DNA of 64,000 bases from JADLGL01 sp963823045 (GTDB lineage: Bacteria > Pseudomonadota > Alphaproteobacteria > Rhizobiales > Kaistiaceae): positions 229,767-293,766 of the forward strand of contig CAWGKA010000008.1 in assembly GCA_963823045.1 (NCBI GenBank), given 5' to 3'. A model generated the notes under the pieces. It saw nothing but the letters and a program-made list of their open reading frames with translations. It made no database searches and had not been told where the DNA came from. Position numbers and translations under genes: made by a program. Of this stretch, positions 1 through 11,961 are shown piece after piece (the stretch's first letter is position 1; each line of letters begins with the position of its first letter).

Positions 1-798
1 CCGGAACGCCGCGCCGGCCTTGAGAAGCGGCTCGAAGAAGTCGTCGCAACCATCGGCAACGACTCGATTCGGCGGCACTACCGCGAGGCTTTTGGCGAAC
101 GCCTCCGCGCCTTCTTCGGCGGCGACCGGCCCGCCCCCGCCCGCAGCGGCCGCCCATCCTCGCGCCAGCCCTTTCGTCGCGGCTTCGACGATTGGCGGAG
201 CGCCCAGAACCGCGGGCCGCTGACGCCGCGCTATCAACCCGCCGAGGCGCCACGGATCTCGCCGCAGCTAAGCCGTTCCGTCCGCAGCAAGAATTCGGCG
301 CAGCCCTCCCTCGCCGAGGCGATGCTGCTGGTCACAATCGTCCATCACGATTCCCTGCTCGACCGCCATTTGGATGACTTCCTCACCGTCGAGCTCAGCC
401 ATCGCGATCTCGACGCCCTGCGCCACGCCATCGTCGTCGCCGCAGCCGACGATCGGGGCGGACGGCCGCTTGCCGAGCAGCTGGCCGAGGCCGGACATGG
501 CGACACGCTCGCCCGACTCGATCAGATCGTCCGCCGCAGCGGCGTCTGGCAGGCCCTGGAGGGCGCCGACGATAGTGACGCAGAGCATGGCTGGGTGCAG
601 GCAATCACCTTGCACCGGCGCGCGCGGGCGTTACATAAAGAGCTTGCGCAGGCGGAGGCGGCTTATGCGGGTGACATGAGCGAGCCAAATTTCGCCAGAA
701 TGATCGAGATTCAGCGGCAATTGTCCAATGCCGAGGGCACCGAGGCGTCGATCGACGGCTTTGGGCGATCCTCCGGCCGGCAAGCCCGGGAATGGTAG
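1..798 (+). CDS. dnaG: DNA primase DnaG, C-terminal part (5' end outside window)
   Basis: Frame 1 is open from the first base to a TAG at 796-798, giving about 265 residues. They match the end of bacterial primase: the last part of the catalytic core (EKRLEEVVATIGND, HYREAFGERLRAFF), a Pro/Arg/Ser-rich linker, then the helical DnaB-binding domain from about residue 100 (AEAMLLVTIVHHDSLL). Primase makes RNA primers at the replication fork and docks on DnaB helicase through this domain. rpoD follows 127 bases later on the same strand, the usual alphaproteobacterial macromolecular-synthesis arrangement. Zinc-finger and Toprim regions lie upstream of the window. Identification rests on domain pattern and neighbour. 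Confidence 0.85.
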   Translation, partial: PERRAGLEKRLEEVVATIGNDSIRRHYREAFGERLRAFFGGDRPAPARSGRPSSRQPFRRGFDDWRSAQNRGPLTPRYQPAEAPRISPQLSRSVRSKNSAQPSLAEAMLLVTIVHHDSLLDRHLDDFLTVELSHRDLDALRHAIVVAAADDRGGRPLAEQLAEAGHGDTLARLDQIVRRSGVWQALEGADDSDAEHGWVQAITLHRRARALHKELAQAEAAYAGDMSEPNFARMIEIQRQLSNAEGTEASIDGFGRSSGRQAREW

Positions 799-925
799 TC
801 AGGCCGCGGCGAACGCGGTTAATCGCGACTTAACGCGAAGCAGGTCAGACAGGGGCGCCCGCGTCCTTCGCAGGCAATGATTTGATCGGCCGGGCTTTGA
901 CCCGGCCCGGCAGAAGCAGGTGAGC

Positions 926-2971
<2,046 letters not shown>

Positions 2972-2989
2972 GATACAAAAAACCGACGC

Positions 2990-3262
2990 ATGGCCGTGGA
3001 AGCAAACCCGCTTGACGCGATCCGGCAGCAACTCGATGACGAGTTGGCTGGAAGGGATGCCAACGTCGGAATTGCCTTCGGCGCCGAGTTGTTTGAGCAG
3101 TTTCGCTCAAACGGCTGGTTCACACTGGAGACCATGGGGGTCGTTGGCAGCTTCTTTCTAGGTGCAAGGCTGCCAGCCTATAGACGCACTCACTTTGTCT
3201 TTCAAACGTGGGACATCGCCCCTGGTGAGTACCGGATCGGTGGCAACAACCTGCCGAAATAG
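2990..3262 (+). CDS. Small hypothetical protein downstream of rpoD
   Basis: A 90-residue frame opens 19 bases after the rpoD stop. It has no signal peptide or membrane segment. The sequence looks protein-like (an N-terminal helix DAIRQQLDDELAG, then aromatic-rich stretches WFTLETM and THFVFQTWDI) but I do not recognise a family. There is no good ribosome-binding site, and base composition drops here toward that of the following OLD-gene patch. It may be an accessory gene that came with that patch, or a remnant. Low confidence that it is expressed. Confidence 0.4.
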   Translation: MAVEANPLDAIRQQLDDELAGRDANVGIAFGAELFEQFRSNGWFTLETMGVVGSFFLGARLPAYRRTHFVFQTWDIAPGEYRIGGNNLPK

Positions 3263-3299
3263 TCCGTGTTATGGGCAGGACATCCCCTTGGATAGGTGA

Positions 3300-5272
3300 T
3301 CACTTCAACAACGCGTTCAGTTGGCGAAACAAGGCCTCCGCTCGATCGAGCGTCTGAGCAACGCCCGCTCGCTCCGCCTTCAGAAACTCGGGGTGTTGGA
3401 GAAGCCATTCAGAAGGCCCAAAATGGTCGTACTCTGGGACTTGCTCCGGCAACGTACGAAAGTACGCTTCGGCTTTCTTCACCAATCGCTCTGTGGACTG
3501 ATCAGCTTCATCGAGGCTCTGCGCAGTCAGTCGATGACCGCCATCTAGTGAATAGGCCTCGTTGACGAGGTCAACGAACAAATCAGGTTCAAACAAGTCC
3601 TCAACGTCAGCCTCTGCCTTTCCTGTCACCTCGTTGAGTGTGATTACCGCACCCTTCTCAAGAATCTCCAAGTTTAGTAACTTTCTAGCTTCTTCTTCTG
3701 TCCAGAGGCGTAATCTGCCAACACAACAACATTGAGTTCGTTGCCTTTGAACAAAGACACGAAGGCTTTGATGTTTCCAATTCCTCCGGTCGGACAGAGT
3801 GTCCATTTAGGGTCTAGGCCCTCTCTATTAGATCGAGACGCAGCAGACGACAGAGCCTTCAGGTGAAGGATGTCGCTTGGCCCCTCAACCAACAGCGTGT
3901 GCTTTCCCACGAAGAGCGATTGCGTGATTTCGTAGCCCAATGCTCCCTGGAGAGGAAATACCGTATCGGGGTCATGGCTCAGGACGTCTTCACGGACCTT
4001 GGTGCCCTTCAACTCGTACTTCCCGGGACGGATCAGGGTCACCGCGTCCTCGACAATTCGGGACGACAGAAGCCGCTCAGGATCGACCATGAATGGCGAG
4101 TGGGTGCTATACACAACTTCGTGCCCTTTCTCGTGGCCAGTTTCTGCTGAAGAAGCGAAGAAGGTCCGATTGCGCTTTTCCGTGAAGAGTTAAGCCAGGC
4201 TCGTCCAGTAAGAGGATGGCCGGGACCTTGTCTCCTTTGACTTGAGAGAACTTCACCAAGAACGAAAAGAACCAAACAAAGCCCGCGCTCCGTTCCGAAA
4301 ACGGTACGTCAACTCGGTGAATGCTATTCTCGATCCGCGCTCGCGCAATCGGTGCCCTGGTTGAGCGGCGGGCGGTCCCTGGCATGGCTGGCCCGACAGT
4401 CACTTCGACCGAAAGGAATGGATTCTCAGTCCAGTATTCAAATATCTCATCGGTTATCGCGTTTGACGCAGACTTCAACTGGGCATTGAAGGTCTCGTAG
4501 GTGTCTGTGCCAGGATTTCCTCAAGAGAGGTGCCTGCGTAATGTAGGAAATCTGTAAATAGTTGCATCGACCTTCGTTCGTCGTTGGATGTGTTGAGTTT
4601 TAGACTGTTTAGAAGCTCTATCTGCACTTCGCCGGCCATTCCGTCATAGTTAGAAAAATACATGAACTTCGGAAGGTAGCGCTTCCAACACCTCGCGCAC
4701 GCGACCGTACACCGAGAAGTTCGGGTGGCCTTCACTTTGACCGCGAGCGCTTTGAGTTTCTCCGAAGGCTGACCTTGCAGAAGGTTCTCTGCGATTCCTG
4801 GGGTCTGAGGCTGCAAGCGCGCGCTTTCTCAATTCAGTCGCGTCTACGATTCGCACCCCCGATTAGATGCTTTAGCGCCTCTGCACCATCGAGCGGTACA
4901 GTCCAGTGCGGTCCGCTGTCATAAAGCCCGGTGATGGTCAGCTCATTTCCGGTAACTGCGGCGCTGCCAAAGTCGAGATTCAAGCAGCTTGCGCTCTTCG
5001 CCGTTGATCCGCCATTTCGTGACGGCGATCGGCCCGGACCGTCTGGATGGCGTTCCTTATATCGCGTCAGAAATCGGCGCGGATAATCTCGCTCCCTGGT
5101 CGTATCCGTAGGGGGTTGCTTTGTGCGCGTTCAACCCAGCCAGTGCCTGAAGAACAGCAGACTTGCCAGCCTCGTTCTTGCCGACTAGGCAGGTGATATC
5201 TTCCTCTATGCCGAAGTTGCCGCTGTCTTCTACCGACCGGAAGTTTTTGACTTGCAGCGCTATCAGTTTCAT
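3300..5272 (-). pseudogene. OLD-family ATP-dependent endonuclease, broken by many frameshifts
   Basis: Read on the minus strand from ATG 5272, successive frames carry the parts of an OLD-family (COG3593-like) ABC-ATPase/Toprim protein in the correct order: N-terminus MKLIALQVKNFRSVEDSG with Walker A GKNEAGKS, a middle region, Walker B ILLLDEPGLTLHG near 4230, the H-loop THSPFMVD near 4100, then a Toprim segment (LLVEGPSDILHLKAL near 3900; VVVLADYASGQKKK near 3720) and a C-terminal tail ending at 3300. Total span is about 657 codons, a normal family length. Shifts are needed near 5060, 4800, 4730, 4690, 4490, 4110 and 3700. No UvrD-like or Gabija partner gene is adjacent. The region is visibly A/T-richer than its flanks, suggesting transfer followed by decay, though assembly errors may add to the count. 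Confidence 0.8.
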
Positions 5273-5539
5273 TGGGGTCGCTTGGTTGTGCGGACAAGGG
5301 GACCATCAATGAAAACGCGCTTCCCACATGCAATGCAACCCAAAAGTCGCCTGCCCGGCCTCCTCGTTGCAGAAGAAAGTCCGCCCACGGCGCTAGGCCG
5401 GGTAAGGGGCTCAGAAACACAAGTCCGTTGGCCCATCTGCGCGATCTGGATGAGGTTGCCGGCGTCGAAGACGGCGGTGGTCTCGGCGGCTGGGTGAAGA
5501 TGACGCCCGCCAGGTGGTTGGACGCGCTGCATAGCGAAC

Positions 5540-5577
5540 CGTCATTCCGGACGGCCAAGGGCCGATCCGGAATGACG
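5540..5577. repeat. Intergenic palindromic repeat
   Basis: Arms CGTCATTCCGG (5540-5550) and CCGGAATGACG (5567-5577) are perfect inverted copies, and an inner CGGCC/GGCCG pair closes a 3-base loop. This is the style of dispersed intergenic palindrome seen in many alphaproteobacterial genomes. The rest of 5273-5650 holds no convincing gene: the open frames there are compositionally odd and resemble no family I know. Confidence 0.65.
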
Positions 5578-5650
5578 AAGACAAAAATCCTGGCGAGGTC
5601 CGGGTTCCGCTTCGCGACCCCGGACCAATGATGACTGCTGCAGGCCGGCG

Positions 5651-5977
5651 CTACTGCGTCGGCAGCGGCATCAGCTCCAGAACGTCGACGGAGTTCTTCG
5701 CGTCGGCAAGATGCGGATGGCCGTTGAGCAGCGCCTTGGCGGCATCGAGATCCGCCGCCTCGACGATGGAATAGCCGTTGACGTCGGCGGGCTTCTCGCC
5801 CGTCCCGCTCGGCGAAACATTGCCGCCCGGCATCAGCGGCGTGCCGCCGTCGATCAGCGCCGCGCCGATGCGACCCATCCAGCCGTTCCACTGCTCCATG
5901 ACCGCCGCCCCGATCTCGGGCGTCATCGCGCTCATGTCGGGCAGAGGCCCGCGATAAAGGAACATGAATTTCGGCAT
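5651..5977 (-). CDS. YCII/DGPF-domain protein
   Basis: The start ATG at 5977 is preceded by GGGAGGGAAGA, an excellent ribosome-binding site, so the longer upstream reading frame is not used. The 108-residue product begins MPKFMFLYRGP and contains the YCII-type ferredoxin-like fold (MEQWNGWMGRIGAALIDGG, SIVEAADLDAAKALLNGHPHL). Relatives are small dimeric proteins of mostly unknown function, some encoded beside ECF sigma factors; no sigma gene is adjacent here. It is probably a monocistronic cytoplasmic protein. Confidence 0.8.
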   Translation of the reverse strand: MPKFMFLYRGPLPDMSAMTPEIGAAVMEQWNGWMGRIGAALIDGGTPLMPGGNVSPSGTGEKPADVNGYSIVEAADLDAAKALLNGHPHLADAKNSVDVLELMPLPTQ

Positions 5978-6127
5978 TCTTCCCTCCCTGTTTTGACCGG
6001 CCGAGGCCGGCGTCGCTTCCGTGACTTCTATGACGTTCACATAGGCTTGGACGCCGCCATTGTACGCGCTGAGCGACAAAGCCGGCAGCGCATTCCGTCC
6101 GCGATCACGACAGAATGACGCCGCCCG

Positions 6128-8606
6128 TCACGCCGGGCCGAGCTCAGCCAGCGCCTGCCGCGTCGCGCTGTCGAAGACGCCATCTGCCTTGCCGGCAAGG
6201 AGGCCGGCGCCGACGAGATAGCGCTCGACCGCCGTCAGCACCTCGATCGGATATTCGTCGGCGTGGTTGAGGAACTCATCGACGGCGAGCGGGCTGCCGG
6301 CAGACAGAGCCTGCACATAATAGTCGCTCGCGGTGGCGAGATCGCGCGTCACGCCACGGCCGAATTCATACAGATAGCCGAGCTGGACCAAGGCGTCGGG
6401 CTCGCCGGCGGCGGCCGCCTGCTCCCACAGCGTGCGCGCCGTGGTGGAGTTCTGCTCGACGCCGAGGCCCTGATCGTAGAACACGCCGAGGCGGACCAGC
6501 GCATAGGGGATGTCGTTGGTGAGCGCGGCCTGCGTGTACCAGCGCGCAGCCTCGGCATAGTCCTGTGCAACGCCGTCGCCGCCCTCATAGATGCGGCCGA
6601 GCGAGTACATCGAGAACGAGTTCGCCGTTCGCCGCGCCCTGCTCATACCACTGGCGCGCCACATCGATATCGACGTCGACGCCAAGTCCCAGCTCAAAGA
6701 GATAGCCAAGGCTTCCCATCGCCACGCCATTGCCCTGATCGGCGGCGGCCTCATACCAGACGACCGCCTGCGCATAGTCGACCTCGCCGCCATTGCCGAA
6801 CTCATACATCGCCGCCAGCGCCTGCATCGCGAACGGGTCGCCGGCTTCGGCCGCCTGCCGGTACATCGTCCGGGCCGCCGCCAGATCCTCCGGCACGCCG
6901 CGGCCGGTCTCGAGCCGATAGGCGAGAGCGCGCAGGCCGCCGGCATTGCCGGCATCGGCCGCCATCTGGAACCAGCGCCCGGCCTCGTCGAGATCGGCTG
7001 CGACGCCATTGCCCTCGTCATAGAGATAGCCGAGGAACAGCATCGCATCGCTGCTGCCCGCATCGGCGGCGCGGCGATACCAGCTGATGGCGTCGGCATA
7101 GCTCTGCGGCACGACGCGCCCATATTCGTAATGCACGCCGACAAGCGTCATCGCCGCGGCACTGCCGAGATCGGCGGCTCGCGTCGCCGCGTCATAGGCC
7201 TCGTCCGGCCGGCCGGCCAGGAACGCCACGCGCGCCAGTTGGAAGAGCACGCGGCGATCATCGGGGTTTTCCTCGGCCGCGGTACGGCAGGCCGTGAGCG
7301 CCGGACGGGTGTTGTGCTGCAGCACATAATCGGTGACGGGCGTGACCGCGTCAGGCCGGTCCGGATCGTAGCGATAGGCGGCATAGCTGTCGCAGACGGC
7401 GACCGCATCGTTGGTGTCGACCACAACCGGCGCCGGCTCTGCCGCGGCCGGAGCGACGGCCTCTTCCACCGGCGGCGCGGCCGGCTCGTCATCCGCGGCC
7501 GGCGCAGCGACTTCCGCGCCCCCGCCCTCGGCAGCCCCAGCCGGAGCGGGCTCGGCGCCGCCGCCGGGCGAAACGAACACAGGGGCGTCGGGCGCGGCCG
7601 GCGTTTCGCCTTCCGCCGTCGTCACGGCCCCGCCTTCCGACAAGCCGCGCAGCTTGTTCAGCGCAGCGCGGGCCAGCTCGGCATAAAGGCCCGTTGGATG
7701 GTAGCGGAGGAATGCCGACCAAGCCTCGATCGTGTCGATAGCCTGCGCCGCCTGATAATCGGCGCGGATGTCCGCCTGATCGGTCGTGTCGGCAACGGTC
7801 GTCGTTTGTGTCGGCGTCGGCGGCGGCGGCACGAAGTAGACCGCCTGTCGACCGAGCGAAGCGTTCCACACCGGCTGCTGCGCGCCGTCTGTCGCGTCCA
7901 AGACGTCGTCATGGACGAGCCGCAGCATGCCGTCGACCTCGAGGCCCGGCGTCTCCATATGCGCCAGGAAAGCCGCGGTGAACGGACTATGATCGCCGTC
8001 GCCATCGTCTGCCACTTGGCCGGCGTCGGCGGCAAACACGATCAGCGTCGAACCGGCATCGTCGACGCGCGCGAGGCCCCGGCCGACCGAGCGCGTCGTC
8101 CCGCTCCGCTCCATGCGCGAGGCGAAGGGGTTGTCCCGGCAAGCATCGAGGATGATCAGGCGGAGCGCATGCGCCTGCTCCACCGCGACCATGACGCGGT
8201 CGAGCGGCACGGCCTCGTCATAGACATGGGTATCGCGCAGCAGCTGGGCATCGGTCGGAATGAGATAGTCGACGCCGTCGACCTCGATGCCATGGCCGGC
8301 GTAGTAGACCACCGCCACGTTCGCCAAAGCCGCCTTCAGTTCGAATTCCTGGAGCGCCCGTCGCATCGAGACCTGATCGGCATCGAGCACGAGCGTGACG
8401 TCAAAGCCGACTCGATCGAAGGCTTCGGCGATCGCCTGCGCGTCGTTGATGGGGTTGTCGAGGCGCGGCACCAATTCATAGGCGGAGTTGCCGATAACCA
8501 GCGCGACCCGGCTGCCGTCCGGCTCCTGCGCAGCCGCCCCTGCGGCCCACAGGACGGCAAGGATGACGACGACACCCTTGCGAACCCAGCGCGTTGCAAA
8601 ACCCAT
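6128..8606 (-). CDS. Secreted caspase-like (C14) protein with Sel1 repeats and C-terminal peptidoglycan-binding-like domain; one frameshift
   Basis: ATG 8606 follows GAGGGG and begins a signal peptide (VVVILAVLWAAGAAAQ). A caspase p20-type domain comes next with the catalytic dyad His105 (YYAGHGIE) and Cys156 (ILDACRDNPF). A low-complexity Ala/Pro/Glu linker follows, then a series of Sel1/TPR-like repeats (YEYGRVVPQSYADAISWYRR and similar), and finally a peptidoglycan-binding-like tail (VERYLVGAGLLAGKADGVF). Total span is about 826 codons. One base must be gained or lost near 6625, inside a Sel1 repeat, to join the two frames; both sides are clearly Sel1. Catalytic substrates are unknown. Export suggests a periplasmic role rather than a cytoplasmic death effector. 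Confidence 0.85.
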
Positions 8607-8700
8607 TGCCACCCCTCGGCGCCACCTCATTGGCGGTGGGCGCCGATTATATCGGCGGGGGCCGGTGCCACAAGGAGCGGCCGCCGGCCCCGGGAAACGC

Positions 8701-9390
8701 CTATTGTGGCGCGATCTCGTAGACCAGCGTGGCGTTGGCCGTAATTGCCTGCTCGCCGGCAACGATCGGCACGGCCATCGCGCGCACCATGTCGAATTGC
8801 GGCTGGTTGTTGGCGTAGGTCGATACCGTCAGCACCCGCACCAGGCGGACACCGGCGGCATCGGCCATCAGCTGGGCGCGGCGTTGCGCATCGGCGATGG
8901 CGGCCTGAATCGCCTCATCCTGCAGCGGTTGCGGATTGGCGATGTCGAAGCTGATGCCGTTGATCTGGTTGGCGCCAGCAGTAACGACCTGGTCGAGAAT
9001 ATCGCCCGACGCGTTGATGTCGCGAATGCGCACCGTCACCTGATTGCTGACGTTGTAGGCGATGATCCGCTGCGTCTGGTCGTCGGCAGGGCGAAGCTCG
9101 GCATAGACCGGATTGATCGAGAAGCCGGAGGTCGTGACATCCGCCTGGTCGACACCAGCGGCGAGGATCGCGTCGATGACGTTCTGCATGTCGGCGCTGT
9201 TGGCGCTGAGCGCTTCGCTCGGCGTATCGCCACGGGTGGTGACGCCGATGCTGACGACAAGGATGTCCGGCGTGGCCATAACGGCGCCGGTTCCCTCGGC
9301 TGTGAGCGTCGCCGTTTCCGGCGCGTTCTGCGCCAGGGACGGCGTCGCCGCGAATACGAGCAAGGAGGCAATCAGAGCAAGGCGCTTCAT
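8701..9390 (-). CDS. SIMPL-domain (DUF541) periplasmic protein
   Basis: The 229-residue product has a clean signal peptide (MKRLALIASLLVFAATPSLA) and then the SIMPL/DUF541 fold: ATLTAEGTGAVMATPDIL, the central TTSGFSINPVY and the C-terminal ITANATLVYEI. E. coli YggE belongs to this family and has been linked to oxidative-stress tolerance; the biochemical role is not settled. It is transcribed in the same direction as the caspase-Sel1 gene, whose start lies 94 bases downstream, so the two may share a transcript, both products being periplasmic. Confidence 0.88.
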   Translation of the reverse strand: MKRLALIASLLVFAATPSLAQNAPETATLTAEGTGAVMATPDILVVSIGVTTRGDTPSEALSANSADMQNVIDAILAAGVDQADVTTSGFSINPVYAELRPADDQTQRIIAYNVSNQVTVRIRDINASGDILDQVVTAGANQINGISFDIANPQPLQDEAIQAAIADAQRRAQLMADAAGVRLVRVLTVSTYANNQPQFDMVRAMAVPIVAGEQAITANATLVYEIAPQ

Positions 9391-9548
9391 CTGGTTTCAA
9401 ACTCCGGTTGTGTCGGCGTTATCCCGTTCTTCCCCCGACGGCGCAAGCTGCCAGCGTTTTGCGACCGCATTGCGGCCATGGCTTCTTGCCGGAGCTTTGG
9501 CCGGCTACGTATAAGGACATCGAAGCCGGCTGCTTCATGCGTTCGGCA

Positions 9549-9624
9549 GGGCCCGTAGCTCAATGGTTAGAGCCGACCGCTCATAACGGTCTGGTTGCAG
9601 GTTCGAGTCCTGCCGGGCCCACCA
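9549..9624 (+). tRNA. tRNA with CAU anticodon, probably tRNA-Ile2
   Basis: A full cloverleaf can be folded: acceptor GGGCCCG/CGGGCCC, D-arm GCTC-GAGC, anticodon stem GACCG/CGGTC with loop CTCATAA (anticodon CAT), T-arm GCAGG/CCTGC with loop TTCGAGT, discriminator A and an encoded CCA. The 76-base sequence resembles minor isoleucine tRNAs read after lysidine modification more than elongator or initiator Met, because of the GC-rich acceptor and the GGTTAGAGC D-arm. Identity between Ile2 and Met is not proven by anticodon alone. A recombinase remnant lies just downstream. Confidence 0.9.
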
Positions 9625-9811
9625 CTCAGTCCCCTGTGTGGGCGGCATCTATCCGACGCTTGGCAAGAAGCGCGACTTTCAGGCATTCCACGTGAGTTTC
9701 GTGGCGCTGGTCTGGTCGGGAGACGAAGGTCCGGCGCTGATATTGGCCAATACCCCACTTCGTCTATGGGCAGTTTTTGGGGACCAGACGTCTGGCCAAC
9801 TGATGCAGGAA

Positions 9812-10246
9812 TGATCGAAACGACCCCTCCACTGGTGAGTTCTTCCAGCCAGCGATTTCCTTTGGCGATCAGCGCTTCGAGGCCCCGATCGGGGCCGACC
9901 GTTCTGGAACCGGAATCGCCGATGATGATCTTCGCTTCCATGCCACGACGCTTCATCTGATGCTGCATTTCGATGGTCGCGATCGAGTTAATATTTGTCT
10001 GCGAGACATCGACCGGCTCGCTCGCCAACATCTCGGCCACCGTCACACGGTCAATCGTGATGATGAGTTGATCGGGATGCAGTTCGATGCGCTGGACACA
10101 CATCTTCAGGCGCAGCACACTCCTCCAGTCGGGCGTCCGGATCTTCGATCGCTTCGGCCGGCGCAACGCGAATGTAGTAGCGGTCGACGCCCAAGCGGCA
10201 TGCCAGCGGCGTAACCTTGACACCCCGTTCGGGTGACTCCTCCCGA
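9812..10246 (-). pseudogene. Large serine recombinase, C-terminal remnant
   Basis: On the minus strand a fragment reads VQRIELHPDQLIITIDRVTV and then MKRRGMEAKIIIGD, the pattern of the C-terminal region of resolvase/invertase-type large serine recombinases. A short stretch before it in another frame (YYIRVAPAEAIEDPDARLEE, from about 10240) looks like the preceding segment, so at least one shift lies near 10105. No catalytic resolvase domain is present, and the usual C-terminal helix-turn-helix is lost near 9812. It sits about 190 bases from the tRNA and is best read as the scar of an old integrated element. Confidence 0.5.
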
Positions 10247-10399
10247 TGCGCCTTCATTGATTCGGCCTCAAGTCCTCCTCCACCTCTTCGGCTGGCCGCC
10301 TTGATCCGACTGCTGTGGTGCGCGCAGCGCCTTTGGCTGCTGTCCGGATTGATGGGATGGGGTATTGATGCAGTGAGAAGCTACATTGAGGGAGGAGCC

Positions 10400-10732
10400 A
10401 TGAAGCGATTGCTGGCGGCGGCCGCGCTTCTGCTGAGTTGTGGTTCGGCGCCCGCGCAGGATGCCAGTATTATCGCCTGCCCGCTTACCGACGTGCCCGC
10501 TGTCGGCTTGGCCAACCTTCCAGGGGGCTGGTGGACCAACAATGGCGGCACCAATTCGTTTCTGAAGTTCGCTGCCGCCGCTGGCGTCACCGAGGCCACA
10601 ATCATCGCGGCCGATGGGGCACGCATCCTCGTCTGTCGATACGGCACCGTCGGTACGTTGATGCGTCTTGCTCCACCGAATGCCAACTGCCTGCCGACGT
10701 CCGGCGGCTTCATATGCGGCTTTGGTGCCTAG
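10400..10732 (+). CDS. Small secreted hypothetical protein
   Basis: ATG 10400 is preceded by GGAGGAG with ideal spacing, which fixes the start within a longer open frame. The 110-residue product has a signal peptide (MKRLLAAAALLLSCGSAPAQ) and a mature part with four cysteines (IIACPL, ILVCRY, NANCLP, FICGFG), consistent with two disulfides in the periplasm. I do not recognise the family. It appears to be a single-gene unit between the recombinase remnant and a non-coding stretch. Confidence 0.7.
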   Translation: MKRLLAAAALLLSCGSAPAQDASIIACPLTDVPAVGLANLPGGWWTNNGGTNSFLKFAAAAGVTEATIIAADGARILVCRYGTVGTLMRLAPPNANCLPTSGGFICGFGA

Positions 10733-11280
10733 GTAGGCCTACAAACCGAGCCCACCGGCGAATTGGGCTCGCCGGAGCGTCAAGGTTTCGGCGAAAGCGA
10801 GGCTCCCTGCGGAGCGGGGCCGCTCGAAGTTCGCGCAGAGCGGTCATCGCCATGTCTGGCCGCTATTGGATAGAGCGGCCTTCTGTTACCAGCCCGGCTC
10901 GTGTTTGCAGGTGGCGCAAAGCAGGCCTTGCGCCCGGGCACTGCATATGTCCGGTGACGGCGCCAATCGGACTTGCGCGAATCAGTTGTCGGCAAGGATG
11001 AATAGGCTGCCGAGGCAGGCCTGCTGGCGATCTCAAGCTCCACGGCAATCACATGAGCAAAGGCACCAGGCGCCCGCATCGGTCTGTTTCGACGCCTGGT
11101 AGGTCATTTCGAGCAAACACGCTCAAGGCTGGAATTGTTCAGAGCATATCCCGACCTAGTTGCCCGCCAGTTATCCCTAACCGTTCACAACGTCAGTAAT
11201 TGTTGCGTTCCTATTGACCGGACATCTGGCACGGTTGCCCCTCAACGGGGGTGTAGCCCGAAGACCGCGGTCGAACGACA
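10733..11280. other. Intergenic stretch, no gene recognised
   Basis: Open frames exist on both strands but none has a ribosome-binding site, plausible protein composition or recognisable motif. Together with the recombinase remnant and the orphan genes on each side it looks like an accessory, partly decayed interval. I see no tandem repeats, tRNA or CRISPR-like structure in it. Confidence 0.5.
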
Positions 11281-11604
11281 ATGAGTAACGAGTCCGACAC
11301 AGAACGATCCGAGCGAAGATCACTGGCGCAATGGGAAATTGCTCGGTGCCTTTTCGAGCTCGAGTTGGACGACTGGAACAAGACGTTCCTCGCCAATGGC
11401 ATAGCGTGTCTATCGGCCGGGCTCTACGGTCTGGCGATTGCCGACGCGCGAATGGCCCGGATACCGCAAGAGCTGCGCTCGCCCGCCTTTGCCGCTGATC
11501 CTCAGATCAGTGCCCTTGGCCGACAACAACTTGAAGCCATTCTCGAACGCCTTGTCGAACGACCATATCGGTCTGCGACGGAGCGCCCAGCAGAGACTGA
11601 TTGA
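11281..11604 (+). CDS. Hypothetical helical protein
   Basis: A 107-residue frame starting MSNESDTERSERRSLAQWEI. It is predicted mostly helical (EIARCLFELELDDWNKTFLANGIACLSAGLYGLAIADARMA in overlapping helices) with no signal peptide. The composition is that of a real protein, but there is no strong ribosome-binding site before the ATG and no family is recognised. It lies alone between two non-coding intervals. Confidence 0.5.
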   Translation: MSNESDTERSERRSLAQWEIARCLFELELDDWNKTFLANGIACLSAGLYGLAIADARMARIPQELRSPAFAADPQISALGRQQLEAILERLVERPYRSATERPAETD

Positions 11605-11961
11605 TCGGAGAGTTTCGGCGTTCGGATGACGGGAGAGCGAAGTTGTTCACCGCCGCTCTGATGCACAGTTGACTCACACAGCAGGTTGCGAGGGAATCGC
11701 TCGTGCCGGCCTGCTGGGGTGGCAGGCGTTTTTCCGGCAAGACAGGGAGGCGGACACCGACCAAACTGCAGTTGGCGTGATCGCCCAAGCCTCAAAACAC
11801 CCCGCAAGGAGCCGGTCGCACTTTGCCGATCGGCTCCTTGCTTTGGCGACCGCACTGAAGATAGCCGCTGTGATGGTCCGTTGCTGGCAAGAGTTCGTTA
11901 ACCATCGGGGAGCACCCTCCCGTCGCCGCCCTTCTCTTCTTCGCATAAGGGGAGCGAAGCC
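11605..11961. other. Intergenic interval with a perfect 11-bp stem-loop
   Basis: No gene is seen. GCAAGGAGCCG (11804-11814) and CGGCTCCTTGC (11831-11841) form a perfect stem with a 16-base loop. There is no T-tract, so it is not a standard intrinsic terminator; it could be a transcript-end structure, a repeat element or a small RNA part. The 3' end of the interval supplies the ribosome-binding site of the next gene. Confidence 0.5.

Noticed and set aside
5272..5631. Plus-strand open frame between the OLD gene and the YCII gene
   Set aside because: It runs through an intergenic palindrome and has no protein-like composition.
6591..8744. Antisense frame of over 700 codons opposite the caspase-Sel1 gene
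   Set aside because: Same artefact; the repeats and catalytic motifs are on the minus strand.
10780..11102. Overlapping frames after the small secreted protein
   Set aside because: No start signals, no motifs, conflicting frames on both strands.
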